Assembly: GCA_026874595.1 (NCBI GenBank)
Contig: CM049317.1
Span: 24,766,401-24,830,400, forward strand
Direction: 5' to 3'
DNA length: 64,000 bases
DNA from: Sipunculus nudus
Lineage: Eukaryota > Annelida > Sipuncula > Golfingiida > Sipunculidae
The first letter of the stretch is position 1, and each line of letters begins with the position of its first letter. The notes beneath the pieces are model-generated. The model did no database searches, was not told the DNA's origin, and was given only the letters and a program-made list of their open reading frames with translations. Both the position numbers and the translations under genes were made by a program. Of this stretch, positions 53,001 through 58,851 are shown piece by piece.

Positions 53001-55689
53001 TATGAAGCCTACCACAGTATCTCGTAATCCTAATTACAGAAAGCAGCGAGTTGCTAACCAGTATGCCACAGCGTTTGACATCCCCGAGCTGGCGAATCCC
53101 ATCGGTTACATGGAGAAGTCCTGGAATGACCAGGACAGTGTCAACTTCACTGGTGCCTGTGTGTTCTCTCTCCCACCAGGGTTCCTGACTAAAAATAAAT
53201 GGTAAGCTGGTCAAAGAATAGTCAGAATGACTAAAGTCTATTCCATCCCCTTGTGTCCACATAGTTTTGCTATGAAAATGTTTATTACTGATAATTTCAT
53301 TTTGATAAAAAAATGTATATATAGCCATGCTGGTGCTTCGTATACAGATATTGAACCCGAATACTCTGAAAAAAAAATGGAACACTCAATATTGGAATCA
53401 AACTTCCAGTTGGTCCAAATTGACCGGCAAATAAAAGATCATGGGTTTGATTCCCATATGGGTGATCAAAAAGTTTCTGTGCATTCATGTTCAATATAAA
53501 AAAGGTTTATAAACGCCTACCTTACACCTTATTTTAGAAAAAGAATTATTAAAAATTATCAGAAATTAGTACCTCTACATTTTTCAACATATCAGACACA
53601 CTTGTGGCAGTCAAGGTCATTGGTCACATGAAATAAACCCTCATTTAACAGCATTGTTTGGATGATGTCATGTAAATATACTCTAAAAATTCTAACCTGT
53701 CTAAACTAAGATGGCTTCTCATGCATGAACACAATCTGAATTGTGAGATCATTGTAAAGAGTCAAAAAGTTGTGAAACATCAACCTGAGATTTATTGTAA
53801 AATTCTAAATTTCCATACTTGGCTGTCACTTCCATATGTAGCTTTCAGGAAATTATTGAAAAATACTTACTTTAAAGAAAAAATATCTCTAAAAGACTGG
53901 TGGACACAGGTTGGTGAAATGGAGTAAAGTGTCACTTACCCATTTATCAGGGTGTGTCAGTCTAGCGTCTTCCAGTCAGAATCTTTGCTCTTATGGAAAT
54001 ATTAAAAAATAACTTGTCCATCATCTTTTTTTGTAACCATATTTTCAGATTATATAATTAACTTTTATAACAAGTGTTAAACATTTTTAGATGTCCAACA
54101 TATATTTTGTGCTAAAGACCAAAATTAATGGACAATTCTTGTCATGGTTAACCAACATAATCTATGAAATTTTGAACAATTATTATTTGTCTTTAAATAT
54201 CATTTTAGCCTAATTCATGGTTATTTCTAATGCTATATCTACTGATAAATAAATACATTTTTTTATTGTGATATTTTAATATTTTAAAGGTAAAAATTTA
54301 AATTTCTATATCTTAAGCACCCAGAAGCCCATGAAATCTCAACAATAATACATCATTTGATCAGTCAGTCATTAAATGTTTATATTAATTTCTTTTAGTC
54401 TATGGGGTCATTCCTTGGGTAAAGTTCACTTTGCGGGCACAGAGGCGGCCTTGACCTACAGAGGTTACATGGATGGTGCTGTCCGGGCAGGAGAAAAGGC
54501 CACTAAAGAGGTCAGCGCTCTTTACTCTCTTTGTCTCAATTGATATGCTTAAAGTCTTGATTGGATGCCAAAGGATGGAAGAGCGTCAAGTTGTGACGGC
54601 CCTCTGACATTAGAGAGTCTATGACCAGTGTACAGGCTGTCAGAGTGCCTTTAAATCCTTCAATAAGGACTGCACTATTTTTTTATATATATTTATATGA
54701 CAAGATTTTCATCATTTCTGACAATGCCTCATGGCCAACAAATATGCTGTAAATTCACATAAACACCTACCATTTGGGAGAGAACTCAGCATATAGGTAA
54801 ATCCCTTTGCATGTGTGTTGAATATGACTGTATGGGTTACTGTGACTGGATGTCAGCCATCTTGTACACAAGGCAGGAAACGATTCGTTACCATAGAGGT
54901 AGATTTTCAGTTTGGTTTGTGAGATCACATGTATTGTTTGGGTTAATTCATCATTCTTACCCTAATGTTAAGATTATCGGCTGTTTACAATGAAATCAAT
55001 GCTACAGGATACATGACAGTTGCAGTACATTCGCCCGTATGGCTTGTATCATGACTGTAGTTAGGCTGACCAGCCCAATATAAATGCCTACTGAGTCACG
55101 TATTCATGACTAGTTTTGACCATAACTAAGAAGTGAACATATCCAGAAATCACCGATATATTTTGATATGGGACTCATATGTTTGTTCATTAAACTACCC
55201 TACATTTATCCCCAGCCAAGTATTTTATACGTACACAACTGGCCCTTATGCACATAATTGCAAAACAAATAATGTCAGAACTACATTCTTGAATGCACCA
55301 TAAAATGTAAGCAAAATGCTTATTTACAAAAAACATTTTAAACCTTCCCATCAATGTTCAGATGTTTTCCCAATTATATTTTATCACACACTCACACACA
55401 TATGACTAATTCACAGATACATACACACAAATCTGTATTTGCTTAACTCACAAATGATGGGAGGGATTTAGAGAAACCTTATCACCTTTGTAGATTTTTC
55501 AATCACTTTGGTGAAACAGTTTGTTCTGAAATTATCCACCAGGTGGCAGCAACAGCTATTTCATTGATTCCAAGAAAGCTTAGAGACATCAAACAACCCA
55601 TCATGCTGCTGCCATTCATCTTGCACACTAAAACCTGGATGTCATAAGTCGTATGTCGAACTTATGGGTATAGTGCTAGTTTATATAAT

Positions 55690-55730
<41 letters not shown>

Positions 55731-55985
55731 TACATGATTATTTAATTAATGCAGGTGCTGGAGTCATTGAAGATAAAGCCAAAAAACGTCTATGAGACGG
55801 ACTACGAAGAGGTTCCATACATTCCAAAGAAGGCGTACCAGAAGGTGTTACCGGGCGTGAAGCATTGTCTCATCATCAGCATCGTCATCTTCGTCCTCGT
55901 TGTCATCATCATCATCGTAGCCATAGTGGCACAGGTATTATCCCAGGACACCTCCCGCCCCGCACCATCACCACCCCCGGGCTGA
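30454..55985 (+). CDS. Flavin-containing amine oxidase, MAO-like, 13 exons, C-terminally tail-anchored
   Basis: The joined exons encode 594 residues with no internal stop and every GT-AG junction in phase. Family knowledge: flavin monoamine oxidases deaminate amines oxidatively, giving aldehyde, ammonia and hydrogen peroxide. Seen: FAD beta-alpha-beta motif at residues 80-88 (VVGAGISG), a ribose-binding acid at E106, RVGGR at 110-114, DMGAAY at 127-132, a GGSG stretch near 284-287, the lysine matching MAO-B Lys296 at K368 ([10 protein letters not shown]), LEDTKPDG near 398-405, GAC at 465-467, PPG at 472-474, AGTE at 493-496 and GYMDGA at 503-508. A hydrophobic helix at about 556-577 is followed by a short proline-rich tail. 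Human MAO-A and MAO-B have 527 and 520 residues; most of the extra length is an acidic N-terminal extension of about 70 residues. The Tyr398 position of the MAO-B aromatic cage is not Tyr, whereas the Tyr435 equivalent (Y504) is kept, so the substrate cannot be named. The start has a good context (ACAAATGG). Family certain; MAO subgroup likely; substrate unknown. Confidence 0.93.
31285..34110 (+). repeat. Intronic minisatellite, 26-27 bp unit, with 530-bp higher-order repeat
   Basis: The unit is GTATCATGTGTGAAATGCC followed by TGATGGGG, mostly 26 or 27 bp, about 85 copies in the core at 31690-34000. Variants (ATCATATG, ATCATTTG, CCTGGTGGAGG, AAATTTATGCC, CCTGATTAGG) recur in a fixed order. 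The marker AAATTTATGC occurs at 32691 and 33221 and again at 32882 and 33413, so two adjacent super-units of about 530 bp are present. A smaller 108-bp super-unit lies at about 33740-33955. Both edges (31285-31680 and 34000-34110) are degenerate. Confidence 0.95.
34755..34985 (+). repeat. Dispersed repeat D, copy 1
   Basis: It shares TGGGCTGGTAAGCC, GTGATACAAGC, GCAGTGGTC, TGTTGCATT, ATGGTAAACAGCC and ACATGTGAACT with 41775-41995 (plus) and 54950-55115 (minus). Non-coding. Confidence 0.75.
35270..37620 (+). repeat. Intron 1: array of diverged, related repeat units
   Basis: Blocks such as AAAAATCTTCTTCTC(C/T)GAAAC, CAAATT(G/T)TTCAATATTTCAC, AGAAATGATCC, AAGTTTGTTCAAATGG and TTTTGGCCGAGTTA recur at about 35375, 35705, 35885, 36060, 36530 and 36950. 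GGTGGCGCCACCTGCAT occurs at 35639, with decayed versions at about 36786 and 37192. It looks like one transposon-derived family amplified locally. Confidence 0.7.
37720..38020 (+). repeat. Short imperfect tandem repeats
   Basis: CAGTGCAGCCAG-type units and TGTGATCACCTCATGGGTG-type units are each repeated three or four times. Confidence 0.7.
38310..38690 (+). mobile_element. Dispersed element F, copy in intron 1
   Basis: AGCTCAGCTGACTGTAAGTC is followed by a CCGTCCGG run, AGGACACAAATTGTAACAGC, GGTCACTGCGACCTATA, GAGCTATGGGGC, and GGTGGTGCCACCTGTATTTT. It is the same element as at 11600-12640 (inverted) and 49410-50620. Confidence 0.75.
38800..39960 (+). repeat. Array with AGGTCA clusters, 145-bp unit
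   Basis: A 145-bp unit is tandemly repeated with starts (GGGGTCA) at 38935, 39080 and 39225, the later copies nearly identical. More diverged units continue to about 39905. Each carries a cluster such as AGGTCAAAGGTCAAGGTCAC (39089-39108 and 39234-39253). These contain a perfect DR1 and a TCAAGGTCA element, motifs bound by RXR-type and ERR/NR5A-type nuclear receptors. Confidence 0.85.
40195..40325 (+). repeat. Dispersed repeat G, copy 1
   Basis: GGCACTCTGACAGCC, TGGTTGTAGACTCCCTAATG and AGAGGGCCG match the reverse complement of 54560-54670. Confidence 0.7.
40435..40740 (+). repeat. (AAT)n followed by dispersed repeat H
   Basis: An AAT trinucleotide run at 40433-40457 precedes GGGCGTGGTCCAAGAAAGC, ATTATTCAGCTCTA, CTTCATGTCACATCTCCATG, CATTTTGTGTACACATTAAA and CTGGATGTCATAGGCC. 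It matches 42460-42740 and 55555-55680. Confidence 0.7.
40935..41027. repeat. (AT)n microsatellite, 93 bp
   Basis: The longest uninterrupted AT tract in the window; it lies in intron 1. Confidence 0.97.
41775..41995 (+). repeat. Dispersed repeat D, copy 2
   Basis: CTCAGCATACAGGGATTTAT, ACTGGGCTGGTAAACC, GTCATGATACAAGCCATAC and ACATGTGAACTCACAA; same family as 34755-34985. Confidence 0.75.
42460..42740 (+). repeat. Dispersed repeat H, copy
   Basis: GGGTGTGGTCCAAAAAAGG, TTCAACTCTATATCTC, ACTTTCATGTCCCATCC, TTGTTTACACACTTAAA and CTGGAAGTCAAAGG; about 150 bp upstream of exon 2. Confidence 0.7.
42886..42980 (+). CDS. Amine oxidase exon 2: rest of the FAD beta-alpha-beta fold
   Basis: This exon is too short to stand out as an open frame. 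It completes codon 88 and encodes 89-119. It finishes the Rossmann motif: helix, second beta strand ending in E106, which binds the FAD ribose, and the family signature RVGGRIYT at 110-117. Acceptor TTTAACAG|G, donor AAG|GTATGA, phase 1 in and 0 out. The exact continuation of the GxGxxG motif across a 12-kb intron is the strongest evidence that exon 1 belongs to this gene. Confidence 0.93.
43920..44160 (+). repeat. CCG/CTG trinucleotide run and dispersed element
   Basis: CCGCCAAAACGAAGTTTTGC is followed by CCGCCGCCGCTGCCGCCG at about 43985-44013, then TTCCGAAACTTACACAAC and CACATGTGAAC. It looks like a dispersed element rather than a coding exon; the frame through it has no domain. Confidence 0.6.
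44160..45010 (+). repeat. Three tandem 280-bp units, each with two GGTGGCGCCACC palindromes
   Basis: GGAACC(A/G)TTTG marks the units at 44191, 44471 and 44751, exactly 280 bp apart. The perfect 12-bp palindrome GGTGGCGCCACC lies at 44268, 44417, 44548, 44697, 44827 and 44975. Within each unit two diverged half-units alternate, each ending in the palindrome. Located in intron 2. No ORF. Confidence 0.93.
45483..45725 (+). CDS. Amine oxidase exon 3
   Basis: Encodes 120-200. The PVDMGAAYF stretch corresponds to the DLGGSYVGPTQ region of [16 protein letters not shown] matches the MAO helix RILRLAKELGLETY, and the end (NLDKMSKQ) matches the segment before IPSDAPW. Acceptor TTGTTCAG|A, donor CAG|GTGAGT (perfect consensus), phase 0 on both sides. 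Confidence 0.92.
46162..46253 (+). CDS. Amine oxidase exon 4
   Basis: Encodes 201-230 plus two bases of codon 231. [16 protein letters not shown] is clearly parallel to the MAO segment DAPWKAPLAEEWD, followed by a CWTE match. Acceptor AAACAG|G, donor GA|GTGAGT, phase 0 in and 2 out. Confidence 0.9.
47015..47156 (+). CDS. Amine oxidase exon 5
   Basis: Completes E231 and encodes 232-278. The sequence [25 protein letters not shown] aligns with the MAO helical substrate-domain stretch that contains the conserved E-x-S-x-L/W-x-L pattern. [15 protein letters not shown] replaces the MAO cysteine/threonine-rich loop. Acceptor GACTTCAG|G, donor CAG|GTTAGA, phase 2 in and 0 out. Confidence 0.9.
48002..48151 (+). 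CDS. Amine oxidase exon 6: GGSG segment
   Basis: Encodes 279-328. [19 protein letters not shown] matches the MAO segment VGGSGQVSERIMDLLGDRV, which binds the FAD pyrophosphate. It is followed by a beta hairpin. Acceptor GTTACAG|G, donor AAG|GTGATT, phase 0 on both sides. Confidence 0.92.
48220..48550 (+). mobile_element. GAGTCC-type element, copy in intron 6
   Basis: It contains repeated AAGTCCAAGTCC and GAGTCCAAGTCCAG motifs, plus AAAATCTCCTT and TGAGATTATCATGT shared with 62770-63280. The right end TCGTACATTTC resembles the ends of the related copies. Confidence 0.7.
48737..48820 (+). CDS. Amine oxidase exon 7
   Basis: Encodes 329-356. [20 protein letters not shown] matches the MAO stretch [20 protein letters not shown], the strand leading to FAD. 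Acceptor CATTCCAG|G, donor TCA|GTAAGG, phase 0 on both sides. Confidence 0.9.
49245..49320 (+). CDS. Amine oxidase exon 8: active-site lysine
   Basis: Encodes 357-381 plus one base of codon 382. [19 protein letters not shown] aligns with the MAO-B segment VPLGSVIKCIVYYKEPFWR, so K368 corresponds to Lys296. That lysine hydrogen-bonds flavin N5 through a water and is required for activity. Acceptor CTTTCAG|T, donor G|GTTGGT, phase 0 in and 1 out. The donor is weaker than most in this gene. Confidence 0.91.
49410..50620 (+). mobile_element. Dispersed element F in intron 8, with tandem inner units
   Basis: The left end is GCTCAGTTGACTGAATGTC and GAGCTATGGCAATCACTCTT. It is followed by inner units of about 350 bp (ATCCAGG..ATCTCCTTGGAAA..CCTGAAA..GAGCTATGGGGC..TGCATTGAT..CATGCATATTG). 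The first unit ends with GGTAGCGCCACCTG at 49734; the second has only a decayed version near 50077. It corresponds to 11600-12640 in inverse orientation. Confidence 0.75.
50961..51235 (+). mobile_element. MITE family M, copy 2 (intron 8)
   Basis: The left end is AGGTATGGTTCTCAGGCAC and the right end GTGCCTGAGAACCATATCTT, a near-perfect inverted repeat. The inside matches copies 1 and 3 (TTATCTTCTTGAAAGATGA). About 275 bp, no ORF. Confidence 0.88.
51353..51443 (+). CDS. Amine oxidase exon 9
   Basis: Completes G382 and encodes 383-411 plus two bases of codon 412. [21 protein letters not shown] parallels the MAO segment [21 protein letters not shown]. Acceptor TTTACAG|G, donor GG|GTCAGT, phase 1 in and 2 out. 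A MITE inserted upstream in intron 8 ends about 120 bp before this acceptor. Confidence 0.91.
52035..52350 (+). repeat. Dispersed repeat L, copy 1 (intron 9)
   Basis: ATGGTTGCCTTATTATTC and GCATTAGCCGTACACACAG match 63812-63994. The distal part (AAACCAACCACAGTATAT) resembles the repeat before exon 11 and that at 63345-63420. Confidence 0.7.
52453..52497 (+). CDS. Amine oxidase exon 10 (45 bp micro-exon)
   Basis: Completes G412 and encodes 413-426 ([14 protein letters not shown]) plus two bases of codon 427. It aligns with the MAO segment from GFI to LTKEER. Acceptor TTGAAG|A, donor AG|GTAAGA. A TA microsatellite starts only about 17 bp beyond the donor. It is accepted because both phases (2 in, 2 out) join exactly and the protein alignment would otherwise have a gap. 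Confidence 0.86.
52514..52530. repeat. Short (AT)n beside the exon 10 donor
   Basis: Seventeen bases of AT, starting 17 bp inside intron 10. Confidence 0.9.
52930..53025 (+). repeat. Dispersed repeat ending at the exon 11 acceptor
   Basis: CAAAAATGGAACCCTCGTG, AAACAT, TTATGAAGCC and TACCACAGTAT match 63343-63420 (GAAAATGGAACCGTCGCG, ATATGAAGCC, AACCACAATAT). It ends within about 15 bases of the exon. Confidence 0.7.
53040..53201 (+). CDS. Amine oxidase exon 11: candidate flavinylation cysteine
   Basis: Completes R427 and encodes 428-480 plus two bases of codon 481. It contains YMEKSW (MAO: YEEKNW) and then [12 protein letters not shown], against the vertebrate MAO SGGCYTTYFPPG. In MAO the cysteine of GGC is bound covalently to FAD. 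Here C467 has four residues before PPG rather than five, so alignment from the PPG side puts Ala at the Cys position. Acceptor ATTACAG|A, donor TG|GTAAGC. The intron sequence just before the acceptor belongs to a dispersed repeat. Confidence 0.91.
53708..53930 (+). repeat. Dispersed repeat pair I, copy 2 (intron 11)
   Basis: Partner of 17850-18095: ATGGCTTCTCATGCATGA, ATCATTGTAAAGAGTC, ACTTCCATATGTAG, ACAGGTTGGTGAAATGGAGT. Confidence 0.65.
54399..54510 (+). CDS. Amine oxidase exon 12: C-terminal FAD motif
   Basis: Completes C481 and encodes 482-518. [30 protein letters not shown] is nearly the MAO sequence [29 protein letters not shown]. E496 binds FAD, and Y504 corresponds to aromatic-cage Tyr435. 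The tryptophan two residues before the Gly-Tyr in MAO is Tyr here. Acceptor TCTTTTAG|T, donor GAG|GTCAGC, phase 2 in and 0 out. Confidence 0.93.
54560..54670 (-). repeat. Dispersed repeat G, copy 2 (intron 12)
   Basis: Reverse-complement match to 40195-40325, with GGCCCTCTGACATTAGAGAG, GTCTATGACCAG and GGCTGTCAGAGTGCC on the plus strand. Confidence 0.7.
54950..55115 (-). repeat. Dispersed repeat D, copy 3 (intron 12)
   Basis: Its reverse complement carries TTGGGCTGGTCAGCC, CAGTCATGATACAAGCCATA and ATTGTAAACAGCCGATAATC, matching copies 1 and 2. Confidence 0.75.
55518..55680 (+). repeat. Repeat H with CTCF-like core (intron 12)
   Basis: TTGTTCTGAAATTATCC, then CCACCAGGTGGCAG at 55536-55549, followed by AACAGC, TTGCACACTAAAACCTGG and ATGTCATAAGTCGTATG. 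It joins the CTCF-like fragment to the distal part seen at 40600-40730 and 42600-42720. Confidence 0.7.
55693..55729. repeat. (AT)n microsatellite
   Basis: 37 bp of AT, ending 25 bp before exon 13; it may overlap its branch region. Confidence 0.95.
55755..55985 (+). CDS. Amine oxidase exon 13: tail anchor and stop
   Basis: Encodes 519-594 and a TGA stop. A lysine-rich linker with several tyrosines leads to a single hydrophobic segment at about 556-577 made almost only of Ile, Val and Leu. The last 17 residues ([18 protein letters not shown] from 577) hold one arginine and no lysine. MAO proteins have a C-terminal outer-mitochondrial-membrane helix with basic residues after it; this anchor differs, so mitochondrial placement is not assured. 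Acceptor AATGCAG|G. Decayed copies of the end of this exon lie just downstream. Confidence 0.9.
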   Translation: MLESLKIKPKNVYETDYEEVPYIPKKAYQKVLPGVKHCLIISIVIFVLVVIIIIVAIVAQVLSQDTSRPAPSPPPG

Positions 55986-56051
55986 GCTGATGTCAGTATG
56001 GGTCTCCCACTCTTTGCATATCAAGTTTCAGTAATGTTTACAATGTCAGAT

Positions 56052-56143
56052 GTTGTTATCAACATAGTAACCATATGGTAACAATAGTGGCACAGATAAT
56101 GTCACAAGAGCCCTCCCACCCCATAACCCCACCCTTAGGGTGA
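56052..56143 (+). pseudogene. Decayed duplicate of the exon 13 3' end, copy B
   Basis: The sequence parallels the end of exon 13, from GTTGTCATC through the stop. An open stretch from the ATG at 56084 reads MVTIVAQIMSQEPSHPITPPLG and then TGA, against [22 protein letters not shown] and TGA in the real exon. An 11-bp insertion (TGGTAACAATA) interrupts the part matching the membrane helix. No convincing acceptor precedes it. Confidence 0.7.
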
Positions 56144-56180
56144 GCCATTAATAATGAGGGTCCCAATTTAGGCAAAAAAA

Positions 56181-56502
56181 ACAGGTTTGGTATTCAGGAA
56201 CTTCTTTCCAGAAATCAATGCGGGCGGTGATTTTTTTCTGTGTTTTTTTTTATTTTTCTATAAAATGTCATATGATCAGGGAAAAGCATGAAAATAACAG
56301 ATATTTTTTCCTAAACAAGTAAAAGCATAACATAACAAAGGAAATTAAAAAGAAATGACAAAACTGAAAGCCTATTATTTTATCTTCTTGAAAGAAATGT
56401 CTGAGTGGCTGGAGCTAAAATTGGTAAGTTTCTATTGAAAACTGAAATAAAAAAAATTTGATGCGGGGGTTTAAAATTGATGCCTGAGAACCATACCTTT
56501 TA
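56181..56502 (+). mobile_element. MITE family M, copy 3
   Basis: The left end is CAGGTTTGGTATTCAGGAAC and the right end TGCCTGAGAACCATACCTTT. The inside shares GTCATATGATCAGG and TATTTTATCTTCTTGAAAG. It is about 320 bp and lies between the two decayed exon-13 copies. Confidence 0.85.
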
Positions 56503-56549
56503 TTGTTTTAGTCTTACACATCTAGTTTTTGTCCTATATTTAATTATCA

Positions 56550-56618
56550 GATGCATCATCATTCAAGCCATTACTATGATGGCACAAGTCCTTTACCAGG
56601 AGCCCTGCACTCCATCAC
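56550..56618 (+). pseudogene. Decayed duplicate of the exon 13 3' end, copy C
   Basis: GCATCATCATTCAAGCCATT, then a gap and ATGGCACAAGTCCTTTACC, matches the CATCATCATCATCGTAGCC and GTGGCACAGGTATTATCCC stretches of exon 13. The frame reads IIIQAITMMAQVLYQEPCTPSR, preceded by a hydrophobic run, and then enters a poly-G tract. A MITE separates it from copy B. Confidence 0.6.
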
Positions 56619-56654
56619 GGGGGGGGGGGGGGGGGGGGGGGGGTGGGGGGGGGG
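56619..56654 (+). repeat. Poly-G tract, 35 of 36 bases G
   Basis: One T at 56644 interrupts the run; it abuts exon-13 copy C. Confidence 0.96.
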
Positions 56655-57125
56655 ATCTATATTTTAAAAGGGGTGCCTGTAGGGCCTTTGTATATCTGGT
56701 TTGGTCTGTATATTAAATGTATTGCCATCATCAACATTCCAGCAAAAATATTTTACAGGTATAACTTAAGCAGCCCTTTTGCCCTGCACTGTGAAGTGTT
56801 TAATGGAAGAATTATAATTTGTATATCTTGTTTTAGTCTTTTTTTTTTTAACATAAACTGTATATATTGGTATGATGTCTACTCATTGTGTATTGTTTCT
56901 GTTATGTCTGTACATTATGGCATTATTCAAAGCATTATGGCAGTGTAATCTTTTGCTTAACTCACCAGGACCTTAGCTATTGGCTGACATATTAAATTCC
57001 AATATCTTAGGTCTGTGAGTCAAAGATAATCCCTTAAACTGAGCAAAATCAAATTTAGATCAGAAGAAGCTGATCCCACTACATACATGCAGTTCGTTTT
57101 GTTAATATTCATGTGTTTATTATGT

Positions 57126-57137
57126 GGGGGGGGGGGG
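57126..57137 (+). repeat. Poly-G run (12 G)
   Basis: Homopolymer tract. Confidence 0.95.
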
Positions 57138-58851
57138 ACTGCCAAAAAAGTCAAAACACTTTCAGTAAATACATCTGGCAGTGAGTTTTAAAAGGGCATT
57201 ATGCAATTAGTGATCTTAAAACTCCTGCACATATGTAACCAATAACTTTGGGTTACAAGTTATTTTCTGGTTGCCAACTTTAGTACATGTACTATATTTA
57301 TTAAAAGCTTATAGATAAATAAGTTCATAAATCCACCACGGAGGTGTTATAAACACTATTCTTGACAGGAATTAACTCCTGGTACAATTTATAAATCTGT
57401 ATGCAAAGTAAGCCAAAAGTCACATAAATTCCATAGAAATGTAGGTGAATAGCTGGATTTAATTTAAAAGGTCTGGTTAAAGTGGATGTTATATGTTTTT
57501 AATATGTTTTGTGAAAACCTACTAATTCTAAAAACTAGTACATTTTTACCCAGGACTGTTTTTCCACAAGACTGAATGTATACTTGGTTTGGTCATGTTG
57601 GTCACTTCATTCCCAGTAACACTGGTAATGCTGCAGGCTTTAGCAGTCAAAAAATGTGGTCATATTTTATTTCGCTGTGATTTTACTTTGGTTATTAGCA
57701 GTGATAATCATAAGATCTGATTCTCCCAGTAATTGGGCTAAGAGTAAGGCTCAAGCTACAAGCATTCGTCTTTATAATACACTGGTCTTGTAGATTGCAT
57801 TTTAGATGCAGTTAGGGCTTAGACCAAGGAATACAATTCAGATATATTAAAATCTTTCTTTTGAAGAATTCATATATTTTTAATAGTCACCCTTGTGCTA
57901 CATTTATATAAGAAATGCCAATTCTCTTGATAGCACTAATAAAACTGCAAGTTCTTGTTCCATTCAATACCGTAATGTCTTAACAAGATTGCTGCATACA
58001 CAAAAAGGGCAGCCTGACGTCAGAGCACCAAGTTTTGTTCATTTGAAATTATATAGTAAAGAAATATATTTAAAGTGTGGTAATGTTTGGGAGAAGTACA
58101 ACCATTTTGTGGCAAATTGTATTACAAGTTTGTGGCTCTCTCACAGACTCCTTTAGTGATAACTTGAAGAGCTGGCAGTAAGTTACGTCAGTTGGTACAT
58201 AAAGTGTTATAATACGCATCTTAGTAGCAAACAGAAATACCAAGCCCTGGAAGGGGTATCTTTAGGATTTTGTGAAAATGATCACATGAATTCATACTCA
58301 TTTTGATCATATGACTTAAATCGAAAAGGAAAAGAAATGCTGTCAATTCCTGAAAATAATATACACTGATCTGTAAATGTTTATGCTTCTGCTAATACAG
58401 ATCACCGGGTCAAGGATACATGAATATAAATCTAAAATATGCATGTACGCTGGCCAATAATTTTTTGGGTGTCATAAAATGTCATAAAATGTTTCCAAAT
58501 GAACGTATGCTTGATCATATTCATGTATTTGCGATTCAGGGGGCAGAAGTGGAAAACTCAGTATATAATGCACATTATTTATCTATTATGATAATCAGTT
58601 ATTATCAGTTTAAAATAAAATGCACATGATAAAAACCAGAGATAATCACATATGTTGGTTTTTAAATAATTACTGGTACTTCAGAGTATATCAACAAGAT
58701 TACAAAATATAGCCATGTTGGCTGAAACACATGCCATTCTAAAATAGGTTATTATTTGTGTTACCATACTGAGTTTTAAAGTTCTGAATTAGCAAACGTA
58801 ACAACCTGGACTCTAAGTGAATGAAGCACAACATATCAATTTATATTAAAC

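Noticed and set aside
52885-53385. 166-codon minus-strand frame
   Set aside because: It is antisense to amine oxidase exon 11, which is supported by protein homology and splice sites.
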